Below, one piece after another: positions 26,292 through 34,685 of a stretch of 51,162 nt of DNA. Source of the DNA: Hydrogenophaga sp. (lineage in GTDB: Bacteria > Pseudomonadota > Gammaproteobacteria > Burkholderiales > Burkholderiaceae_C). The stretch spans positions 1-51,162 of the forward strand of contig JAIFMP010000076.1 in assembly GCA_020048405.1 (NCBI GenBank), written 5' to 3'. A program made the translations under genes and the position numbers. The first letter of the stretch is position 1. Every line of letters begins with the position of its first letter. Under the pieces are notes generated by a model. That model was given only the letters and a program-made list of their open reading frames with translations. It was not told the origin of the DNA and did not search any database.

Positions 26292-26954
26292 TCAGCGAGC
26301 CACCCACCCGCCGCACACGGGAAACACCTGCCCCACAAAACAATTGGCTGCGTCACTGCACAGGTAGGCAGCAAATTCGGCATCTTCTTCGGCGCTCACC
26401 AGGCGCCCCAGGGGAACCTCTCGCTTGAGGCGTTCCTGGAACGCCGGGTTGGCTTGAACCGCAGGAGGGAAGTACGTGGGGTTGTCCACAAAATTCTGTG
26501 CAATGGCGTTGACCTGAACGTTGTGTGGCGCCACCTCTGTGCCCACCGACTGCACATATGCCAACTGAGCACCTCTGGCCGCGCTGTAGGTGGATGCGCG
26601 TTTCATGCCCCGCAGCGCCGCAGCGCTGCCCATGACCAGAATCTTGCCCGCGCGGCGATCGATCATCGCTGGCAAGACCGCCCTGAACAGGCGCGGCAGC
26701 GGGTGCACCAGCGCAGCAAACACCGCGTCCCATTCGTCGTCTGCGACGTCTTTGGCCAAGGTGGTGGGAGCGGCATATGCCAGGTTGGCCACCAGCACAT
26801 CGATGTGATCTGCCGCACTCACCACGGCCGCAGCCGCCTCAGTGTCGGTCAACGGATCGGTATTGGCAGCCACGGTCGCTCCGTGGCGGGCCAGCACATC
26901 GCCGTCGGCATGGGTGACCAGCACCCGCTTGCCTTGAAGAAACTGATGACCCAT
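26292..26954 (-). CDS. Halohydrin-dehalogenase-like SDR protein
   Basis: A short-chain dehydrogenase-fold protein of 220 residues. The catalytic residues read S-X12-Y-X3-R (GSAAALRGMKRASTYSAAR): Arg replaces the usual Lys, as in halohydrin dehalogenases, which lack NAD(P) and split vicinal haloalcohols to epoxides. The C-terminal half (NFVDNPTYFPPAVQANPAFQ and GQVFPVCGGW) also fits that group. The N-terminal loop reads VLVTHADGDVLARHGA, only seven residues between the first strand and ARHGA, where the SDR fold has about 14-15. The dehalogenase motif T-X4-F-X-G starts (T-H-A-D-G) but its F-X-G is gone. This looks like an in-frame loss of 21-24 bp. It lies downstream of folK on the same strand. 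Confidence 0.78.
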   Translation of the reverse strand: MGHQFLQGKRVLVTHADGDVLARHGATVAANTDPLTDTEAAAAVVSAADHIDVLVANLAYAAPTTLAKDVADDEWDAVFAALVHPLPRLFRAVLPAMIDRRAGKILVMGSAAALRGMKRASTYSAARGAQLAYVQSVGTEVAPHNVQVNAIAQNFVDNPTYFPPAVQANPAFQERLKREVPLGRLVSAEEDAEFAAYLCSDAANCFVGQVFPVCGGWVAR

Positions 26955-27030
26955 GTCGGATTTACCTCCTGATGCAGAACCGCCTGAACCCCAACTCAGT
27001 CTAGCGCCAGGCACACGCGCGGCGGCAGAT

Positions 27031-27534
27031 TCACGTCTGGATACGCTCAATGTGCTGCCCCGATACCGCCAGCAGCGCCTGTGGCGGCACCCTTTCGGGA
27101 GCCACTTCAGCCAGAGGCACGACCACAAATGCACGTTCCCAAATGCGCGGGTGCGGAACGGTCAGCCGTGGCGACGCGATGCGCCCACTGCCGTACAGCA
27201 GCAAGTCCAGGTCCAGAGTCCGGGGGGCATTGGGGTAAGGTCGTTCGCGCCCGGCCTGTGCTTCCTGGTGCAGCAGCGCTTCCAACAGTGCGGGGGCAGT
27301 CAGGCGTGTGCTCACCAAGGCCACCGCATTGATGAAGTCTGGCCCATGCGCTTGCCACGGTGCCGTGCGGTACAACCCGGAAGCCGACAGCAATTCTGTG
27401 TGCGGCAAGTGGCCCAGTTGCCGCAACGCGTTTGCCACGGTGCGTGGCGCATCTCCCAGGTTGGCGCCCAGAGCCACGCAGGCCACCACAGGCTCGCGGA
27501 GGGTTGGTGCCAGCGGTAACTCAGTCGTTGGCAT
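27031..27534 (-). CDS. folK: 2-amino-4-hydroxy-6-hydroxymethyldihydropteridine pyrophosphokinase
   Basis: The folate-pathway HPPK enzyme, 167 residues, moving pyrophosphate from ATP to the pterin alcohol. Features are VACVALGANLGDAPRTVANAL, LYRTAPW, FINAVALVST, the signature RPYPNAPRTLDLDLLLYG with the two metal-binding Asp, and LTVPHPRIWERAFVVVPLAEVAPE. In the signature the usual RxGPR reads PYPNAPR. The ATG lies inside the end of pcnB (14-base overlap), so the two are co-translated. Upstream candidate starts only extend into pcnB's Arg/Gly-rich tail. Confidence 0.93.
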   Translation of the reverse strand: MPTTELPLAPTLREPVVACVALGANLGDAPRTVANALRQLGHLPHTELLSASGLYRTAPWQAHGPDFINAVALVSTRLTAPALLEALLHQEAQAGRERPYPNAPRTLDLDLLLYGSGRIASPRLTVPHPRIWERAFVVVPLAEVAPERVPPQALLAVSGQHIERIQT

Positions 27535-29161
27535 CACCACCGCTGACCTGCCCGGACCCACCCCCGTCCCCGCCCGATCCCCCCCCCGGCTTGCGGCGAC
27601 GCCGACGGCGTTTGCGCGCAGGGGCATCTGGGTTCAGGGCATCACCGGGAGCAGACGCATCGCCGTCTGTGGCCCTGAAGCGTGGGTCGTCATCAGGCTC
27701 CTGCCCGCCTGCCTGCTGCGCTGACGGCGGGGCGGACACCTGGTGCACGCGGGGCACACGGTGGCGGGGCTTGGCGGCCTGCTCGGCACGCACCGCGTCC
27801 ACCATGTCCTGGCGGGTGGCGTCGTCAGCAGTGCTGAACGATTCCCACCAGTGTGCCAACTCTTCGGGCACCTCTCCCACCTGGGCGCGCAGGCGCAGGT
27901 AGTCGAACCCGGCCCGGAAGCGGGGCTGGTCGGCCAGCGAAAACGGGGCGTTGCCCGTGCGCCGCTCAAAGCGTGGCTGCATGAGCCAGATTTCGCGCAT
28001 GTCGGCACCCAGCTTGCCTCGGCCCGACACGTCGCCAATGCGCGCGTCGAACACCTCGTCCACCGCCTCTTGCAAAGCAGAAAACGGGGGCATGCGCTGC
28101 GCCTGCTTGCGGGCCCAGCCCTCGCGCACATCGGACCACAACACCGCAGCCAGCAAAAAGCTGGGGGCCACGGGTTTGCCTTCGCCCACGCGGCGGTCGG
28201 TGTCTTGCAGCGCCAGCTTCACAAACGGGTCGTCGGCGCGGTCCACGGCCACATCCAGCAGCGGGTAAATGCCTTTGGACAGCCCCAGCTTCTTCAGTTG
28301 CTCGACGCTGGCCAGCGCGTGGCCGGTTTGCAGCAGCTTCAGCATTTCGTCAAACAGGCGGCTTTGGGGCACCTCGGCCAGCAGGCTGGCACTTGCAACC
28401 AGCGGATTGCCTGTTTTGGGGTCGAAGGCAAATCCCAACTGGCTGAGCTTGGCGGCGAAGCGCACGGCACGGATGATGCGAACCGGGTCTTCGCGGTAAC
28501 GGGTGGCCGGGTCGCCGATCATGCGCAGCACTTTTTGCTTCGCGTCACGGATGCCGTGGTGGAAATCGACCACGGTTTGCGCTTCCGGGTCGTAGTACAT
28601 GGCGTTGATGGTGAAGTCGCGCCGCGCGGCGTCTTCTTCCAGCGGGCCCCACACGTTGTCACGCAACACGCGGCCACTGGCATCCACCGCATGACTCATG
28701 CCCGCCAGCGCCTGTTTGCTGGTTTTTTCGTTGCCGCTGACCTGCTCGGCATCGGCGTTGTCGAGGTATGCACGGAAGGTGGACACCTCGATCACCTCGC
28801 TCAGCCCCCGTTCCTGGCGGCCACGGCCGAACACCACATGCACGATGCGAAAACGCCGCCCGATGATGAACGCCCGCCGGAACAAACCTTTGACCTGCTC
28901 GGGCGTGGCGTTGGTGGCCACGTCAAAGTCTTTGGGGGCCAGGCCCAGCAGCAGGTCGCGCACCGCACCACCCACGATGTAGGCCTCGAACCCGCCTTGC
29001 TTGAGGGTGCGCACCACGTCCAGTGCACGCCGGTCCACCAGCGCGGGGTTGATGCCGTGCTGCTCAGGGCCGACGTCCTGGCGTTTGCCAAAGCGGCTGG
29101 CTTTGGCCGTCTTTGGAGTACCGGATTGGCCCAGCAGCTTCTTGATGAAGGTTTTGATCAT
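27521..29161 (-). CDS. pcnB: Poly(A) polymerase I
   Basis: A nucleotidyltransferase-superfamily enzyme of 546 residues that adds 3' poly(A) tails to RNA and speeds decay. The catalytic head has YIVGGAVRDLLLGLAPKDFDVATNATPEQV (DxD in DFD) and RRFRIVHVVFG. The neck has RRDFTINAMYYDP, then RYREDPVRIIRAVRFAAKL. The C-terminal 70 or so residues are charged, with KPRHRVPRVHQV and a KRRRRRRK run, followed by a Gly/Ser tail, suggesting RNA binding. The first residues (MIKTFIKKLLG) are typical for PcnB. It overlaps the HAD gene by 4 bases upstream and folK by 14 downstream, in one transcriptional unit. Confidence 0.94.
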   Translation of the reverse strand: MIKTFIKKLLGQSGTPKTAKASRFGKRQDVGPEQHGINPALVDRRALDVVRTLKQGGFEAYIVGGAVRDLLLGLAPKDFDVATNATPEQVKGLFRRAFIIGRRFRIVHVVFGRGRQERGLSEVIEVSTFRAYLDNADAEQVSGNEKTSKQALAGMSHAVDASGRVLRDNVWGPLEEDAARRDFTINAMYYDPEAQTVVDFHHGIRDAKQKVLRMIGDPATRYREDPVRIIRAVRFAAKLSQLGFAFDPKTGNPLVASASLLAEVPQSRLFDEMLKLLQTGHALASVEQLKKLGLSKGIYPLLDVAVDRADDPFVKLALQDTDRRVGEGKPVAPSFLLAAVLWSDVREGWARKQAQRMPPFSALQEAVDEVFDARIGDVSGRGKLGADMREIWLMQPRFERRTGNAPFSLADQPRFRAGFDYLRLRAQVGEVPEELAHWWESFSTADDATRQDMVDAVRAEQAAKPRHRVPRVHQVSAPPSAQQAGGQEPDDDPRFRATDGDASAPGDALNPDAPARKRRRRRRKPGGGSGGDGGGSGQVSGGDAND

Positions 29162-29826
29162 GAGAACAGGTTCAGTATGGGCCAGCCGCGTGCCTGGGCA
29201 ATGGCCGTCAGCCGGTCATCGGGGTTGGTGGCCACCGGATGGCTGACTTTTTCCAGCAGGGGGAGGTCGTTGATGGAGTCGCTGTAAAACGTGCTCTGGG
29301 CCACATCGCCCCACGTTTTGCCGCGCTCTGCCAACCATTGTTCCACACGCGCCACCTTGCCCTCGCGAAACGACGGTATGCCCGCGATCTCGCCGGTGGG
29401 CAAACCGGTGGCGTCGCGCACCAGATCAATGGCAATCAGGTGTTGCACGCCAAAGGCCTGGGCAATGGGTCGGGTGACGAACTCGTTGGTGGCGGTGACG
29501 ATGATGACTTCATCGCCCGCAGCCTGGTGGCGCTGCACCAGCGCTAGCGCCTGTTTTTTGATGCTTTTTTGCACCACATCGCTCATGTAGCTTGCGTGTG
29601 CAGCTATGGATTTTTCAAGTCCCTGCTCACGGATGGCGGCGGTGGCAAAGCGCACGTATTCGGCAATGTCCAACGTGCCGGCCTTGTAGCGTTCATAGAA
29701 CACATCGTTGGCGCGGCCAAAGGCCTTGGCATCGCGCCAGCCCAGCGCCACGGTGAACTGGCCCCACGCGTGGTCAGAGTCCATGGGGATGAGGGTGTGG
29801 TCCAGGTCAAACAGCGCGAGCTTCAT
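29158..29826 (-). CDS. HAD-superfamily phosphatase, subfamily IB
   Basis: A protein of 222 residues of the SerB/CicA-like HAD-IB group. Motif I is ALFDLDHTLIPMDSD, motif II is IIVTATNEFV, motif III has the Lys/Arg region REGKVARVEQWLAERG, and motif IV is FYSDSINDLPLLE. All catalytic Asp residues are present. The cap is helical. The substrate is unknown; some relatives act on phosphorylated metabolites or lipids. It overlaps hda and pcnB by 4 bases each. At 29587-29607 the coding sequence contains TAGCTTGC-GTGT-GCAGCTA, similar to ATAGC-type repeats found between genes here. Confidence 0.87.
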   Translation of the reverse strand: MKLALFDLDHTLIPMDSDHAWGQFTVALGWRDAKAFGRANDVFYERYKAGTLDIAEYVRFATAAIREQGLEKSIAAHASYMSDVVQKSIKKQALALVQRHQAAGDEVIIVTATNEFVTRPIAQAFGVQHLIAIDLVRDATGLPTGEIAGIPSFREGKVARVEQWLAERGKTWGDVAQSTFYSDSINDLPLLEKVSHPVATNPDDRLTAIAQARGWPILNLFS

Positions 29827-30509
29827 TCGTTTTCCAGCATGGCTTTGATGAGGGGGATGGTGATGGCGCGCTGCGTGCGCATGGCAAACCGGTCAAGGTG
29901 CTCCAGCAACTGCATGAGGCTGCTGAGGTCGCGCGAAAAGCGGCTGAGCATGAAGTCCATCACTTCGTCTGTCAGCACCACGCCACGCCCGTCGGCAGCG
30001 CGGCGCAGCACGGCGCGGCGGTTGGCCTCGCTCAAACCCTGCAGTTGAAACACCTGGCCCCAGCCCAGGCGGGTGCGCAGGTCTTCGCGCAGCTTCAGGT
30101 CGGCAGGCGGGGCAGCCCCGGCGGCCAGCACCCAGCGCGCGCGGCCTTCAACAGGGGTTTGTGCGTTCACAAACCAGTTGAAGGCGGCCGCCTGCTGCTC
30201 GGCGGTGTACAGATGGCAATCGTCCAGACACACAACGTCCCACTGGTTGTCAAAGGTGGGGGGCATCAGCACGCTGGCATCCAGCCAGCCCACGGCAGAA
30301 CCTCGCGCCATGAGTTCACCGGCCACGGCATGCAGCAAGTGCGATTTGCCGCTGCCACTTTCTCCCCAAAGGTAGGTGGGCACGGGCGAACGCAGCGGGT
30401 TGTCCACCCACAGGCCCAGGTGGGCCAGTGCGGCTTCATTGCCGGCAGACACAAAGTTGGCCAGGCGGGGCAGCGGGGCCAGGTCGAAATCAAGCGCGAG
30501 CTGCTTCAT
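29823..30509 (-). CDS. hda: DnaA-related regulatory inactivator Hda
   Basis: A protein of 228 residues like the AAA+ part of DnaA without the DNA-binding domain. It starts [10 protein letters not shown], where the QL-x-L-x-F clamp-binding motif (QLALDF) docks to the beta clamp. Walker A is GESGSGKSHLL, Walker B is VVCLDDCHLY, sensor regions follow (RWVLAAG, LREDLRTRLGWGQVF), and the lid ends with FSRDLSSLMQLLEHLDRFAM. Hda promotes ATP hydrolysis by DnaA after initiation, preventing re-initiation. The acidic pair in Walker B is DD rather than DE. It overlaps both neighbours by 4 bases. Confidence 0.92.
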   Translation of the reverse strand: MKQLALDFDLAPLPRLANFVSAGNEAALAHLGLWVDNPLRSPVPTYLWGESGSGKSHLLHAVAGELMARGSAVGWLDASVLMPPTFDNQWDVVCLDDCHLYTAEQQAAAFNWFVNAQTPVEGRARWVLAAGAAPPADLKLREDLRTRLGWGQVFQLQGLSEANRRAVLRRAADGRGVVLTDEVMDFMLSRFSRDLSSLMQLLEHLDRFAMRTQRAITIPLIKAMLENE

Positions 30510-31591
30510 TCAGCGGGCGGGGGCGGTGGGGCACCGGTGTAAAGCTCGCTGCCAAGGTAGGTCTGGCGCACACGGCGCAAGGCCACCAGCAGCACGGCGC
30601 TGGCTGGCAAGGCCACCAGCACACCGACAAAACCAAACAGGTGACCAAACGCCATCAGCGCAAAAATCACGGCTATGGGGTGCAGTCCAATGCGCTCACC
30701 CAGCAGCTTGGGCGTGAGCCACATGCTCTCAACCACCTGGCCCACCCCGTAAACGGCCAGCACCAGCACCACGCCGGACAGGTCTTGAAACTGCAAGGCG
30801 GCGGCTAGTACACCCAACACCAACCCCAAACCAAACCCGAGGTAAGGCACAAACACGGCCAAACCGGTGAACACCCCAATGGGCAGCGCCAGCTTCAACC
30901 CCACCAGCGCCAGGCCCACTGTGTAAAACAGCGCCAACGCAGCCATCACCAACAGTTGGCCGCGCAGGTACTGGCCCAGCACCTCATCGGTTTCATGCAG
31001 GAAGCGCTGGGTGGCACCGCGCCAGCGCGGAGGAACCGCGTTTTTCAGACGTGCAACCAGTGGGTTCCAGTCGAGCAACAGGTAATAAGCCACGATGGGT
31101 GTGAGCACCAAGTTGCCCAGCACTGCAGCCAATGCGCTGCCGCCGATGCGCAGCGACGACAACACGCCGTCCACCAAATCTTGTTCATGGCCCGCCACCA
31201 GCTTGCGCAACACGTCACGCACGGCGCTCACATCCACTTGCAATTCGAGCCCAAAGCGGGCCGCAATGGGCTGCAGCCAGGTGTTGAAATGCTCCATCAG
31301 TGCAGGCACCTGGTCTCGGATCAGGGGCACCTGACGCGTCACCACCGGCACGATCAGCAGCAGCACCGCCAGCACCACCGCGCCCAACAGCACCAACGCC
31401 ACGCCGGCCCCCAGCCAGCGGGGCACACGACGGGCGTACATCTTTTCCACCAACGGGTGCAGGGCGTAACCGAGAACTGCAGCCAGCACAAAAGGCATCA
31501 ACACCGGCGACAGCAGGTGCAACAGCCCCCATGCCACCAGCGACAGCGTCACCCAGGCCAGTGCGCGTGTTTGGGAAGGGGACAAGTTCAT
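30506..31591 (-). CDS. AI-2E/PerM-family transporter
   Basis: An inner-membrane protein of 361 residues with about eight hydrophobic segments, of the AI-2E (PerM) permease family. The first spans are [21 protein letters not shown] and [17 protein letters not shown] large soluble part covers about residues 120-200. The C-terminal half has [37 protein letters not shown] and the motif [31 protein letters not shown], which is the most conserved part. Members export the quorum signal AI-2 or act in Na+/H+ exchange; which applies is unknown. It is the first gene of the hda-pcnB-folK unit and diverges from purM. Confidence 0.88.
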   Translation of the reverse strand: MNLSPSQTRALAWVTLSLVAWGLLHLLSPVLMPFVLAAVLGYALHPLVEKMYARRVPRWLGAGVALVLLGAVVLAVLLLIVPVVTRQVPLIRDQVPALMEHFNTWLQPIAARFGLELQVDVSAVRDVLRKLVAGHEQDLVDGVLSSLRIGGSALAAVLGNLVLTPIVAYYLLLDWNPLVARLKNAVPPRWRGATQRFLHETDEVLGQYLRGQLLVMAALALFYTVGLALVGLKLALPIGVFTGLAVFVPYLGFGLGLVLGVLAAALQFQDLSGVVLVLAVYGVGQVVESMWLTPKLLGERIGLHPIAVIFALMAFGHLFGFVGVLVALPASAVLLVALRRVRQTYLGSELYTGAPPPPPAE

Positions 31592-31712
31592 GCGGGGCAA
31601 TGCTGTGTATGAGGCGGCGGAGCCCGCCCCGCAATATCGGGAGGGGTGGCCATCCGGTGCGGCTGCCCGGTGGGCAACCCGTAAAATCGAAGGCAAATTC
31701 TATCTTTCCCCC

Positions 31713-32783
31713 ATGACCAGCGCACACACCCCCTCCCCCACCGCCACGCCCATTTCCTACAAAGACGCGGGGGTGGACATCGAAGCCGGCGACGCGCTGG
31801 TGGAGCGCATCAAACCCCTGGCCAAAAAAACCATGCGCGAAGGCGTGCTGGCCGGCATTGGCGGTTTTGGCGCCCTGTTTGAAGTGCCCAAGCGCTACAA
31901 AGAACCCGTGCTGGTCAGCGGCACCGACGGCGTGGGCACCAAGCTCAAGCTGGCCTTTGAATGGAACATGCACGACACCGTGGGCATCGACCTGGTGGGC
32001 ATGAGCGTGAATGACGTGCTGGTGCAGGGTGCCGAGCCCCTGTTCTTTCTGGACTACTTTGCCTGCGGCAAGCTCGACGTGGACACCGCCGCCGCCGTGG
32101 TGGGTGGCATTGCCAAGGGTTGCGAGCTGAGTGGCTGCGCCCTGATTGGCGGCGAAACCGCTGAAATGCCTGGCATGTACCCCGCTGGCGAATACGACCT
32201 GGCCGGTTTCTGCGTGGGCGCGGTTGAGAAAAGCAAAATCCTCACCGGTGCCACCGTGCAATCGGGCGACGTGGTGTTGGGCCTGGCCTCGGCCGGCGTG
32301 CACTCCAACGGTTTCAGCCTGGTGCGCAAGTGCCTGGAGCGCGCAGGGGCCAACACACCCGCCACGCTGGACGGCAAGCCTTTCAAACAAGCCATCATGG
32401 AGCCCACCCGCCTGTACGTGAAAAACGTGCTGGCCGCGCTGGCCGCCCACCCCACCGATGGGGGCGGCATTAAGGCCCTGGCCCACATCACCGGCGGCGG
32501 CCTATTAGAGAACATTCCCCGAGTGCTGCCCGACGGTCTGGCCGCGCACCTGACACACGGCAGCTGGCCCCAGACGGAGCTGTTTGCGTGGCTGCAAGCC
32601 ACTGCGGGCATTGACCACATTGAAATGAACCGCACCTTCAACAACGGCATTGGCATGGTGGTGGTGGTGTCTGCAGCACAGGCCGACGCCGTGGCGGCCA
32701 CGCTGCGCGCCTCTGGCGAAACGGTCTACACCATTGGCACCATTGCGCCGCAAGGTGCCGGCGCGCAGGTGGTGGTGGCCTGA
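31713..32783 (+). CDS. purM: Phosphoribosylformylglycinamidine cyclo-ligase
   Basis: The purine-pathway AIR synthetase, 356 residues. It begins with [27 protein letters not shown], then [12 protein letters not shown], the ATP-binding [85 protein letters not shown], and the [15 protein letters not shown] and [15 protein letters not shown] motifs. The N-terminal extension of about 15 residues is Thr/Pro-rich. The ATG at 31713 has no strong ribosome-binding site. It diverges from the AI-2E gene across about 120 bp and is followed by an intergenic repeat and a terminator. Confidence 0.96.
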   Translation: MTSAHTPSPTATPISYKDAGVDIEAGDALVERIKPLAKKTMREGVLAGIGGFGALFEVPKRYKEPVLVSGTDGVGTKLKLAFEWNMHDTVGIDLVGMSVNDVLVQGAEPLFFLDYFACGKLDVDTAAAVVGGIAKGCELSGCALIGGETAEMPGMYPAGEYDLAGFCVGAVEKSKILTGATVQSGDVVLGLASAGVHSNGFSLVRKCLERAGANTPATLDGKPFKQAIMEPTRLYVKNVLAALAAHPTDGGGIKALAHITGGGLLENIPRVLPDGLAAHLTHGSWPQTELFAWLQATAGIDHIEMNRTFNNGIGMVVVVSAAQADAVAATLRASGETVYTIGTIAPQGAGAQVVVA

Positions 32784-32838
32784 GAGCATCACCTTCAAGA
32801 CAAAAACACCATTCACCGCTTGACGGACATGGGATGCT

Positions 32839-32862
32839 TGCTATATATTTAATTAAATAGCA
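32839..32862. repeat. AT-rich GCTAT/ATAGC inverted repeat, copy 1
   Basis: TGCTAT (32839-32844) and ATAGCA (32857-32862) flank the 12-base loop ATATTTAATTAA. The right part TAATTAAATAGC, and the arm spacing, are identical to the repeat at 39444-39473, so the two are copies of one small intergenic element. Confidence 0.6.
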
Positions 32863-32886
32863 TAGTTTTCAATACAAACAAGCGCC

Positions 32887-32924
32887 AGGCCCTGTTTTCT
32901 TTTTTGAAACCAGGGCTTTTTTGT
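32887..32924 (+). terminator. Rho-independent terminator after purM
   Basis: The stem GGCCCTG / CAGGGC, extended by TTTTC pairing with GAAAC, is followed by six T. It lies about 105 bases after the purM stop and 95 bases before the flavoprotein gene. Confidence 0.8.
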
Positions 32925-33020
32925 GGGCCAACCGCGCCGCTGTACCCCACCTGACACCGCCCGCACTCCATCGCTGTTAACGTGCCTGCCGCACACACAA
33001 CAAGAGCCGGAGACAACAAC

Positions 33021-34634
33021 ATGGCAGACGTTTGGCACAGCGACGTGCTGGTGGTCGGCGGCGGGCTGGCGGGCATCGTCACCGCGCTGGAGGCACTGCG
33101 CGCGGGCAAACGCGTGACGCTGGTGGACCGCGACACGCCCGAGCGCTTCGGCGGCCTGGCGCTGTGGGCTTTTGGCGGTATGGCGCTGGTGGGCACACCA
33201 CTGCAAGCCCGCATGAAGATCCCTGACACACCCGAGGTGGCGCTGCGCGACTGGCTGCGCTTTGGCGAGCTGCCAACGCACGACGTGCACTCCCGGGCCT
33301 GGGCGCAACACTATGTGGAGCAGTCGCGCCCGCAGGTGTACGACTGGCTGACGGGTGAAGGCATCAAGTTCATGCCCGCCGTGAATTGGGTGGAGCGCGG
33401 CCTGAACGGTGACGGCAACAGCCTGCCGCGTTACCACATCGTCTGGGGCACGGCCCGCGAGTTGGTGCGCTGCCTGGTGGCCTCGCTGTACCGCGCCAAC
33501 ACAGGCGGGCGGCTGACGCTGCTGCACCGCCACCGCGTGACCGCGCTGGACCACCAGGCTGGCCAGGTGGCCGGTGCCGTGGCCATTGATGAATCCACCG
33601 GGGCCGAGGTGCGGCTGCAAGCGCCCGTGGTGGTGCTGGCCACCGGCGGCATCAACGGCGGCCACGAACAGACGCGCGCCAACTGGCCTGCTGGCAGGCC
33701 CATGCCTGCCACCATGCTCAACGGTGCCCACCCGTTTGCGGACGGAGCCATGCACCACTGGGTGGCTGGCCACCTGGACGGGCACATCACCAACGCGGGC
33801 GAAATGTGGAACTACGCCGCAGGCTTTCCGCACCCCTACCCGCACTTTGCGGGTCATGGGCTGTCGGCCATTCCGTGCAAGTCGGCGCTGTGGCTCAACC
33901 ACCGGGGCGAGCGCATTGGCCCGCATCCGCTGGTCACAGGCTTTGACACACACTGGCTGTGCCAGCGCGTGGCCGAGCAGGTGCAACCATGGACCTGGCA
34001 CCTGCTGAACTGGCGCATTGCCGCCAAGGAATTTGCCATTTCAGGGGCCGAGCACAACCCCCGCATCCGCGACAAACAGTTTGCGATGTTCCTGAAAGAA
34101 ACCCTGCTGGGCAACCACCGGTTGGTGCAGCAGATGCAGCGCGAAAGCCCGCATTTTCTGGTGGATGACACGCTGGCCGGGCTGGCCGCCAAGATGAACG
34201 CTCTGACCACCTCGCACCACATCAACCCGGCCACGCTGCAAGCCACTGCCGATGCCTTCGATGCGAACTTTGCCAACGGCAACAAGCTGCACAACGACGA
34301 GCAAATTCGCCGCATCCTCCACGCCCGCCAGTGGGGGCCAGACCGCTTGCGCACCTGTGCGCCCGCACCGCTGCAAAAGCCGGGGGCCGGGCCGTTCATT
34401 GCCATTCACATGCAACTGATCACCCGCAAGAGCCTGGGCGGCTTGCAGACGGATCTGCACAGCCGCGTGATGAACGCAGCCGGTCAACCCATACCCGGCT
34501 TGTACGCCGTCGGCGAGGCCGCTGGGTTTGGCGGCGGCGGGGCCAACGGCAAACGTTCGCTGGAAGGCACGTTTTTGCCCGGCTGCATCCTCACGGCGCG
34601 CTCTGCCGCACGCACCTTTTCGACCGGTGGCTGA
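33021..34634 (+). CDS. FAD-dependent dehydrogenase, fumarate-reductase/3-ketosteroid-dehydrogenase type
   Basis: A flavoprotein of 537 residues. The N-terminal Rossmann motif is SDVLVVGGGLAGIVTALEALRAGKRVTLVDRD, followed by FGGLALWAFGGMALVGT. The mid-protein VVLATGGINGGHEQTRANW is the second FAD-binding region. The C-terminal part has GPFIAIHMQLITRKSLGGLQTDL and the FAD-closing GLYAVGEAAGFGGGGANGKRSLEGTFLPGCILTARSAA. This arrangement matches the FAD_binding_2 family (fumarate reductase, tricarballylate or ketosteroid dehydrogenases). Substrate unknown; there is no haem domain or signal peptide. The ThDP-enzyme gene follows after 51 bases, suggesting a shared pathway. Confidence 0.83.
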   Translation: MADVWHSDVLVVGGGLAGIVTALEALRAGKRVTLVDRDTPERFGGLALWAFGGMALVGTPLQARMKIPDTPEVALRDWLRFGELPTHDVHSRAWAQHYVEQSRPQVYDWLTGEGIKFMPAVNWVERGLNGDGNSLPRYHIVWGTARELVRCLVASLYRANTGGRLTLLHRHRVTALDHQAGQVAGAVAIDESTGAEVRLQAPVVVLATGGINGGHEQTRANWPAGRPMPATMLNGAHPFADGAMHHWVAGHLDGHITNAGEMWNYAAGFPHPYPHFAGHGLSAIPCKSALWLNHRGERIGPHPLVTGFDTHWLCQRVAEQVQPWTWHLLNWRIAAKEFAISGAEHNPRIRDKQFAMFLKETLLGNHRLVQQMQRESPHFLVDDTLAGLAAKMNALTTSHHINPATLQATADAFDANFANGNKLHNDEQIRRILHARQWGPDRLRTCAPAPLQKPGAGPFIAIHMQLITRKSLGGLQTDLHSRVMNAAGQPIPGLYAVGEAAGFGGGGANGKRSLEGTFLPGCILTARSAARTFSTGG

Positions 34635-34685
34635 CCGCCGCGTCCACCCGCATTGCACACACAGAACACCCACGGAGCCCACCCC

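Noticed and set aside
27743-29287. 514-codon forward frame opposite pcnB
   Set aside because: His/Gln-rich antisense translation of a confident poly(A) polymerase gene.
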